From: JBDREF01 sp043820045
GTDB taxonomy: Bacteria; Planctomycetota; Phycisphaerae; Sedimentisphaerales; Anaerobacaceae
Length of the DNA: 21,276 nucleotides
Assembly (NCBI GenBank): GCA_043820045.1
Contig: JBDREF010000392.1
Location: 1 to 21,276, forward strand
Direction: 5' to 3'
The notes under the pieces: model-generated
What the model saw: the letters and a program-made list of their open reading frames with translations, nothing else
The model's database searches: none
What the model was told of the DNA's origin: nothing
Part shown: in pieces, positions 16,485 through 21,276 of the stretch
Layout of the letters: each line of letters opens with the position of its first letter
Numbering within the stretch: the first letter of the stretch is position 1
Translations under genes and position numbers: made by a program

Positions 16485-18098
16485 TTAATGAGTCATGATG
16501 TAAATTATGATGTTCATTCCCAGCCGCTGAGAGGAAATTGACTCATAGCCTTTCATCAGCGGGTAATTGACTTCAAGCCAGCCGGCTTCGAGGTCGTAAG
16601 GACTGTAGATAACTCGCAAATCGCCGTCGATAGTAATCCCAAGCAGGTACGGCTGATTATTCAACTCAGGCTTGCTCTTGGCCAGCGACGGGCAATACTG
16701 CACAGTCGAAGCATCAAAAAGGCCCTTGAAGATATCATGGTCTGCCGGAATGGGTTCCAAAGCCATATTCGGCAAGAGTTTGTTCAACTCGCGCCGGACG
16801 GCAGAGTGAAACGTGCCCAATCCCAGGCCGTTATTGATCAGAAGCACGCCGCCGGAATTAAGATAGCCTTGGAGGGTGCTTATCTCGTTCTGGGAAAACG
16901 AAAAATCATCCAGCCCGGTCAGATACAGAAACGGATGCGACGAAAGGTCATCCTGGCCCGGTTCGACACCGACACGTTTTAAATTCACCCTTACGGCGGT
17001 GTAACGCCGCAGCTTCATCAGCAGTGCCGTCGCCGCCCCCGGATGCGCGTTCCAGAGGCCGTCATGCTTTATCTGGGCGAAAACAAACTCGTCCGTAGGC
17101 CTTTTCTCATCGGCCAGCCCGAATACCTCCGGCCTGCCCTCGACGAGCCCGACTTCCGCGTAACCGACGATGTACGCCGCGAGATCGACTCCTATCCGGT
17201 TGGCGCTGTCAACATCGTAATACGCTGCGCCGGAAAGCTGCTTGAGTCTCTCCGTGCTGTGGTTCCATCCACAACCCAAACCGAACTTCGAAGCGAGCAC
17301 CCCCACCCGGCTGCCGACATAAATACCCTCAAGGAAAGGCTCGGCCTTGCCCTTGGCGCCCGGATATGTCACTTCATCTATATCCACTATCATGTGATAC
17401 AGAGGATGATCGGCCGGGATTGTGCGAAAGCGAGATTCTGGAAATGCCCGAAGAAAGACCTTCTTGGCAGACTCATAAAAATAGGGCGAGCCGGCAATCG
17501 AATCGCAAATTATCATCCCGCCGTTCAGAACATAGTCGCGCAGGGCCTGGATATGCGAATCGCCGAGCTTCAGGGTCCGCACGCCGCTGAACAACAGGGC
17601 CGGCAGCTTCTTCGGGTCGAAATGAAAACTGTTGAGGTTCGTGTTCTGCCAATGATACTGCAAATCCATCGCCCGGGCGTTTTCCACGAACTTCTCCGCG
17701 TCCGTGGGGCATAAGTTCCAGTCGGCAATTTCCAGCTTCGTGCCGGTCGTATCGACGAAAGAAGCAGATTCTCCCCAAATGACTTTTCCGACCAGGTAGT
17801 CGGGCTGCGGAGGCTTCTTGCGCTCGGTCCTGCGCAGCGGCGTCGCCGGAAGCGGCAGAGGCGGAAGCGCCTCGGCGGCATTTATGTTCTTCCGCGGCGA
17901 TTTCTTGGCCTCTTGATTGCCCAGATACACGAACCACTCGTTTTCATCGGCTCCGGCGTCAACGGTCACCAAGAACACTTCAATTACGACGAAAACCAGA
18001 AGCATGATGTGTCTGACCTGTTTCAATCCGGTCTTCTGCGCCGGCTCCGCCTCGTTTTTGAAGCAAGAATGATATGACGTACCGTTTTTTGGCCTCAT
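16485..18098 (-). CDS. DUF4159 protein with two tandem domains, first gene of the operon
   Basis: I choose the ATG ending at 18098 because AGGAG (18107-18111) lies 8 nt upstream and the promoter lies beyond it; the longer frame begins with a TTG that overlaps the -35 box. The product has 537 residues. A hydrophobic segment at about 30-47 (IMLLVFVVIEVFLVTV) acts as a signal anchor or, if translation starts at the ATG ending at 18005, as a plain signal peptide. The exported part holds two copies of a DUF4159/amidotransferase-like fold, recognisable by LRDYVLNGGMIICDS in the first and LQGYLNSGGVLLINNG in the second. Each is followed by a Pro-Ala-Asp-His phrase (IPADHPLYHMI and IPADHDIFKGL). No catalytic triad is obvious. 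DUF4159 proteins recur beside MoxR/BatA genes; their activity is unknown. Confidence 0.86.
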   Translation of the reverse strand: MRPKNGTSYHSCFKNEAEPAQKTGLKQVRHIMLLVFVVIEVFLVTVDAGADENEWFVYLGNQEAKKSPRKNINAAEALPPLPLPATPLRRTERKKPPQPDYLVGKVIWGESASFVDTTGTKLEIADWNLCPTDAEKFVENARAMDLQYHWQNTNLNSFHFDPKKLPALLFSGVRTLKLGDSHIQALRDYVLNGGMIICDSIAGSPYFYESAKKVFLRAFPESRFRTIPADHPLYHMIVDIDEVTYPGAKGKAEPFLEGIYVGSRVGVLASKFGLGCGWNHSTERLKQLSGAAYYDVDSANRIGVDLAAYIVGYAEVGLVEGRPEVFGLADEKRPTDEFVFAQIKHDGLWNAHPGAATALLMKLRRYTAVRVNLKRVGVEPGQDDLSSHPFLYLTGLDDFSFSQNEISTLQGYLNSGGVLLINNGLGLGTFHSAVRRELNKLLPNMALEPIPADHDIFKGLFDASTVQYCPSLAKSKPELNNQPYLLGITIDGDLRVIYSPYDLEAGWLEVNYPLMKGYESISSQRLGMNIIIYIMTH

Positions 18099-18156
18099 CG
18101 TTCGGACTCCTGCTAACAGTTTTCCCCCGCTGAGTTTGCCACCTGTTACAAGCCCG

Positions 18157-18185
18157 ATTATATGCGATTTCCGGATGATTTTCAA
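18157..18185 (-). promoter_or_regulatory. Strong sigma70-type promoter of the eight-gene operon
   Basis: On the minus strand TTGAAA (18180-18185) and a perfect TATAAT (18157-18162) are separated by exactly 17 nt. Transcription would start near 18150, leaving a leader of about 50 nt before the ATG at 18098. This is the best promoter match in the window and supports the chosen start of the DUF4159 gene. Confidence 0.7.
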
Positions 18186-18192
18186 GGTTCTT

Positions 18193-18206
18193 TTCGGTTA
18201 ACCGAA
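18193..18206. promoter_or_regulatory. Perfect 14-bp palindrome next to the operon promoter, candidate operator
   Basis: TTCGGTTAACCGAA is its own reverse complement over all 14 bp. It ends 7 bp upstream of the -35 box of the operon promoter, with its centre near -50 relative to the inferred transcription start. This fits binding by a dimeric regulator, either an activator or a repressor shared with the divergent oxidoreductase gene. No regulator gene is present in the window. Confidence 0.45.
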
Positions 18207-18289
18207 GGTTTATGCCTTTTTCCGCCCCCGAAAAGCAGAATATGCCTTGAGTTTATCAACCAGGCCCCAAAGAGCCACCGGATATGGCC

Positions 18290-18318
18290 TTGTAGCTCTG
18301 GCGGTTCTATCATATCAT
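18290..18318 (+). promoter_or_regulatory. Candidate promoter of the oxidoreductase gene
   Basis: TTGTAG (18290-18295) and TATCAT (18313-18318) are separated by 17 nt on the plus strand. The -10 box overlaps the first possible ATG at 18317, which argues that translation starts further downstream, at 18353 or 18368. Confidence 0.4.
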
Positions 18319-18367
18319 GGCCGGCGGCTTGAAATGGTTAAGAACGCGTTCAATGGGACACGACAAC

Positions 18368-19726
18368 ATGAATCGACGAGGGTTCTTGAAGGGCCTATCC
18401 GGCGGCGCATTAGCGGCGGCAGGTTTGCCCCACTTTGTTCCGTCATCGGTGCTCGGCGCGAATGGAGCCGTACCGCCGAGTGAAAAGGTAACGATGGGCT
18501 TTATCGGCGTCGGCAGCATGGGCGGCGGGCATCTTCGCACATTTCTGGGATACGAGGACGTCAGAGCCGTTGCCGTCTGTGATCTGCGCGAAAGCTTTCG
18601 GCAAAAGGCCCTGGAAAGGGTAGCCGGAAAGTACGGCGACAACGGCTGCAGAGCCTATCGCGATTTTCGTGAATTGCTCGCTCGTGAAGATATTGACGCG
18701 GTGACAGTAGTGACGCCCGACCATTGGCACGCCCTGATAGGTATAGAGGCGGCCCGCAACGGCAAAGATATGTACTACGAAAAGCCGCTGGCCATGAGCA
18801 TCGCAGATGGCAAGGCCGTGCGCAGTGCAGTCAACCGTTACGGCGTCGTGTTTCAGTTCGGCACGCAGCAGAGATCCGACGAGAAATTCCGCTTTGCCTG
18901 CGAGCTGGCCCGCAACGAAAGAATAGGCAAACTCCATACGATAATGGTTGGCTCGCACCCGAGCGTGACTTGCCCAAACCAACCCAACCAGCCGACTCCG
19001 GACAAAGACGAGTTCGACTACGACACATGGCTCGGCCCGGCGCCTTGGGCGCCATACACATACGAGCGATGCGCTTCAAGGGCTATGGGCACTCTCGGTT
19101 TATGGACGCATATCTATGACTATTCCTTAGGCGGCCTCGGCGGCGCATGGGGAATCCATCCCATGGATATCGCACAGTGGGCCAACGGAACCGACGACAC
19201 CGGCCCGGTCGAGATAGATGGCACCGGCGTCATCCCCGCCGACGGACTTGCAGATACCGCCGTCGAGTGGGAGGTCGAGCACCTGTACGCCAACGGAGTC
19301 AAAATGATTCACATGAATACGAAAACCGCCCTGGAGCGAGCGAAGCAATTCTCGCTGCGCAACGGTCTGGGGATACTCTTCCTTGGCACAGAAGGCTGGG
19401 TCCTGGTGGGCCGGGAATTTATCGACGCCGAGCCGAAGTCACTGCTGACCGCGACGATAGGCCCCGACGAGATTCGCCTGCCTCGAAGCAGCGATCACCG
19501 CCGTAACTTCATCGATTGCGTCAAAAGCAGACAGCAAACCATCTGCCCGGTCGACACGGCGATGCGTTCCGATACCATCTGCCACCTCGACGACATCGCC
19601 ATCCGCCTCGGCCGCTCGCCCCTAAGGGGCAAGCTAAAATGGAACCCCGAAAAAGAGCAATTCATCAACGACGACCAGGCTAATAGAATGCTAACCCGCC
19701 CCATGAGAACCCCCTGGCACCTCTGA
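18368..19726 (+). CDS. Gfo/Idh/MocA family oxidoreductase with Tat signal
   Basis: From the ATG at 18368 the product has 452 residues and starts MNRRGFLKGLSGGALAAAGL, a twin-arginine signal (RRGFLK plus a mild hydrophobic stretch). Starting at 18353 would add only five residues; an earlier ATG at 18317 lies within the probable -10 box. The Rossmann fold shows FIGVGSMGGGH (45-55), and the family's Glu-Lys-Pro motif is at 138-140 in YYEKPLAM. Near the centre GIHPMDIAQWA carries the conserved histidine and aspartate region seen in this planctomycete subfamily. Such enzymes use NAD(P) to oxidise or reduce sugars and sugar acids. Export by Tat allows the folded protein to carry its nucleotide. The substrate cannot be read from the sequence. 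It is transcribed away from the MoxR operon and stands alone. Confidence 0.9.
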   Translation: MNRRGFLKGLSGGALAAAGLPHFVPSSVLGANGAVPPSEKVTMGFIGVGSMGGGHLRTFLGYEDVRAVAVCDLRESFRQKALERVAGKYGDNGCRAYRDFRELLAREDIDAVTVVTPDHWHALIGIEAARNGKDMYYEKPLAMSIADGKAVRSAVNRYGVVFQFGTQQRSDEKFRFACELARNERIGKLHTIMVGSHPSVTCPNQPNQPTPDKDEFDYDTWLGPAPWAPYTYERCASRAMGTLGLWTHIYDYSLGGLGGAWGIHPMDIAQWANGTDDTGPVEIDGTGVIPADGLADTAVEWEVEHLYANGVKMIHMNTKTALERAKQFSLRNGLGILFLGTEGWVLVGREFIDAEPKSLLTATIGPDEIRLPRSSDHRRNFIDCVKSRQQTICPVDTAMRSDTICHLDDIAIRLGRSPLRGKLKWNPEKEQFINDDQANRMLTRPMRTPWHL

Positions 19727-19838
19727 GCCAGATGCAAGATACGAAAGGACCTCGATGAAAGGGAGAAATAAGTAAGGCGTCGGCGGATTTCGGAAGTAGA
19801 AGATCGCTATAAAGTAACATGAATAGATTGCGGTCCAT

Positions 19839-19858
19839 ATTAAAATCCTATTAAAATC
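19839..19858. repeat. Short direct repeat upstream of the TIR-like gene
   Basis: ATTAAAATC occurs twice, at 19839-19847 and 19850-19858, with starts 11 bp apart, about one helical turn. It lies in the 192-nt gap between the oxidoreductase and the TIR-like gene, followed by a small GC hairpin (GCGGC 19860-19864 with GCCGC 19871-19875). It may be a protein-binding site or chance in AT-rich DNA. Confidence 0.3.
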
Positions 19859-19903
19859 GGCGGCATAGCAGCCGCGGACCATCCACGTGTTATGATGTAA
19901 GGT

Positions 19904-19910
19904 AAAGGAG
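19904..19910 (+). promoter_or_regulatory. Ribosome binding site fixing a GTG start
   Basis: AAAGGAG ends 8 nt before the GTG at 19919, a strong Shine-Dalgarno match. It settles the start of the following gene despite the non-ATG codon. A TATGAT at 19891-19896 could be a -10 box, but I see no matching -35. Confidence 0.65.
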
Positions 19911-19918
19911 AATCAGCC

Positions 19919-21010
19919 GTGTCAACTTGGCCAAGTGACAACCTCCCGCGTAGGTTACCGTTCGAAGTCCGTCCTGGTACTGTGAATGCCTATTTTCTGT
20001 CACCCTCAGAGAGCAAATATGAGATTGTCGAAGACTGTTTGAGGAGGGCCCTGGAATCCGCATGTCAGAATCTTGGTCTTACCGCCAGACTGGACCGTGC
20101 AGTCAATTCAACAAGTCCGGTTGTAATTCATGATGAAATCTGGAATTGGCTATACAATGCCGACATTCTCATTTTCGATATAACCGGTGAAAATGCGTCT
20201 GTTATGATGGAGCTTGGAGCAACAGCTGCTTGGCGGCTGAAACCGCAGGTTATTTTGTTACAAGACCGCGACATCGAAAGACTCGTTCCATTCAACCTTA
20301 GTCCCGCACGGATACTCAGATATGCATTGACCCCTCATGGCATGGGGCAACTGCAAGATCAAGCAAAGGAGGCCTTTCAGTTCAGCCTGAGTACGTTGCC
20401 AATAGCTGAAGCTACACGGTTTCCACGGAAAGAAATACTGCCATTTGAATATCCACGTAATAGTGAACATCTGATATCCTCGATGTTATGTCATAGATAC
20501 CAGCGTCCAGACGGTGGTTTAGAGTTTGGTGCTCCGTATGATTTCCCACATTCATTTCTACTTCCCCATACTGGAGAGCAGGCCGATCTTTCTGTGTCAT
20601 CGGAGATGAGTTTTACTAATGTTGATATTGGCACCAATCCAAACGATTATTGGATTGGCATAAAGCTCCTTTCGACCGGAGTTTTAATGAACTTTGGCGT
20701 TGGCGCTGTTGTATATCCAAATGGAAAGGCACGTATTACATATACAGAGGGTGAGAAAGGCCTATACAAAGATCCATATTTTGACGAAGAACTCCCAAAA
20801 ATTCATCCTGAAACTGACCGTGTTCAGTTTGAAGCGATTGTTTGTAAGAACGAATTTAATGTCAGGATTCAGTGTAATGATAAACATGTGGAAAATCGGC
20901 TTGATCTTGGTACAGACGCTAAGTATCGTCCGACAAAAGGGCTTTGCCTTTTGCAAGCATACCGTTGCAGAGCCGTATTGTGGAGACTACTCGTCGAACC
21001 GCCTCCGTAG
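19919..21010 (+). CDS. Protein with N-terminal deoxyribosyltransferase/TIR-like domain and unknown beta-rich C-terminus
   Basis: A 363-residue protein beginning at GTG with a good Shine-Dalgarno. Residues about 20-155 resemble the nucleoside 2-deoxyribosyltransferase/TIR-like fold: a first strand VNAYFLSPSESK (22-33), a helix, then IWNWLYNADILIFDITGENA (74-93) and VMMELG (95-100), followed by a strand KPQVILLQDRD (108-118). Glu98 in MELG sits where such domains carry their catalytic glutamate, and Asp87 precedes it. In bacterial immunity these folds hydrolyse NAD or nucleotides to stop phage growth. The C-terminal half (about 175-363) is rich in predicted strands (DYWIGIKLLSTGVLMNFGVG) and could be a sensor or ligand-binding module, perhaps jelly-roll like; I do not recognise it. 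There is no signal peptide or membrane segment. G+C is clearly lower than in the operon. A role in nucleotide metabolism is the main alternative to defence. Confidence 0.75.
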   Translation: MSTWPSDNLPRRLPFEVRPGTVNAYFLSPSESKYEIVEDCLRRALESACQNLGLTARLDRAVNSTSPVVIHDEIWNWLYNADILIFDITGENASVMMELGATAAWRLKPQVILLQDRDIERLVPFNLSPARILRYALTPHGMGQLQDQAKEAFQFSLSTLPIAEATRFPRKEILPFEYPRNSEHLISSMLCHRYQRPDGGLEFGAPYDFPHSFLLPHTGEQADLSVSSEMSFTNVDIGTNPNDYWIGIKLLSTGVLMNFGVGAVVYPNGKARITYTEGEKGLYKDPYFDEELPKIHPETDRVQFEAIVCKNEFNVRIQCNDKHVENRLDLGTDAKYRPTKGLCLLQAYRCRAVLWRLLVEPPP

Positions 21011-21055
21011 ACTATTACTTCGTCATCTGTCAGATTGTTGATATAGTAGCATAGG

Positions 21056-21076
21056 ATGGGCAACTTGCTTGCCCAT
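21056..21076. repeat. Hairpin (REP-like or transcription terminator)
   Basis: ATGGGCAA (21056-21063) and TTGCCCAT (21069-21076) form a perfect 8-bp stem around a 5-nt loop, 45 nt after the TIR-like gene. There is no T-run, so it is not a typical intrinsic terminator in either direction. Its form resembles short intergenic palindromes of the REP type. Only one copy is in the window. Confidence 0.5.
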
Positions 21077-21179
21077 GCGGATCGATCTGGTGTTTGTCCC
21101 TGGAAGCGAGGGTGTGATGAAAGCGGACCGATTGCCTAGTGCCGTTTCCAGTTAGTGAGTTTCGTAGAGTTCATATTGT

Positions 21180-21275
21180 TTAGGCAACCTTCTTCTGCGT
21201 ACGACGATATGATTTCCAATCTTCAAGACTAATGTCACGAGTACGGTTGCGCCAACCGAGGTAATGGTCAATCGC
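21180..21275 (-). CDS. C-terminal end of an unidentified gene cut by the window edge
   Basis: On the minus strand the frame entering from the right edge gives 31 residues (IDHYLGWRNRTRDISLEDWK and then a basic tail ending KKVA) before TAA at 21180-21182. The mixture of aromatic, charged and basic residues looks like a real protein end, and the basic tail is reminiscent of transposases or other DNA-binding proteins. I cannot assign a family from so short a piece. The 169-nt stretch between this and the TIR-like gene contains only the hairpin above as recognisable structure. Confidence 0.4.
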   Translation of the reverse strand, partial: AIDHYLGWRNRTRDISLEDWKSYRRTQKKVA

Positions 21276-21276
21276 T

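Noticed and set aside
1..21276. CRISPR array, tRNA or rRNA genes
   Set aside because: No regularly spaced direct repeats of CRISPR length, and no tRNA-like cloverleaf or rRNA segments, were recognised on either strand.

Overview
The window looks like chromosomal DNA of a Planctomycetota bacterium, probably of the Phycisphaerae/Sedimentisphaerales type. This rests on three things: a pseudopilin-like protein with the H-X9-DG motif at the left edge, a Tat-exported Gfo/Idh/MocA oxidoreductase, and above all a very long MoxR / DUF58 / von Willebrand A / DUF4159 / DUF4175-like gene cluster of the kind common in that phylum. The assignment is inference from protein families; there is no rRNA in the window.

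Layout. Positions 1-646 hold the 3' part of an H-X9-DG pseudopilin-like gene whose start lies outside the window. Positions 786-2518 hold a tightly coupled two-gene module of lower G+C: an SMC/OLD-like AAA ATPase followed by a DUF3226 TOPRIM protein. This is the ATPase-plus-TOPRIM plan of PARIS and OLD-type anti-phage systems. Positions 2519-2799 contain no intact gene, but include a 43-codon open stretch without a start codon that could be a gene relic. Positions 2800-18098 are a single minus-strand operon of eight genes, read from right to left: tandem DUF4159 protein, MoxR ATPase with an N-terminal zinc-ribbon-like segment, DUF58, BatA-like VWA membrane protein, second VWA membrane protein, unknown exported protein, large DUF4175-like membrane protein, and an exported NPCBM/PA14/PKD/TPR protein. 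Gaps are 31 nt or less and several genes overlap by 1 or 4 nt. A near-consensus sigma70-type promoter (TTGAAA, 17 nt, TATAAT) and a perfect 14-bp palindrome sit in front of the first gene. Positions 18368-19726 hold the divergently transcribed oxidoreductase. Positions 19919-21010 hold a low-G+C gene with an N-terminal deoxyribosyltransferase/TIR-like domain and an unrecognised beta-rich C-terminal half. After it come a hairpin and, at the right edge, the last 31 codons of an unidentified minus-strand gene.

How the genes work together. In the operon, MoxR (AAA+ chaperone) and three MIDAS-bearing proteins (DUF58 and two VWA membrane proteins) form the recurrent MoxR-VWA partnership. The remaining products are membrane-anchored or exported, so the likely theme is assembly or surveillance of something at the cell envelope; the substrate is unknown. 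The ATPase-TOPRIM pair and the TIR/deoxyribosyltransferase-like protein are the best candidates for immune functions. They flank the conserved operon on both sides and differ from it in base composition, which suggests acquisition by transfer.
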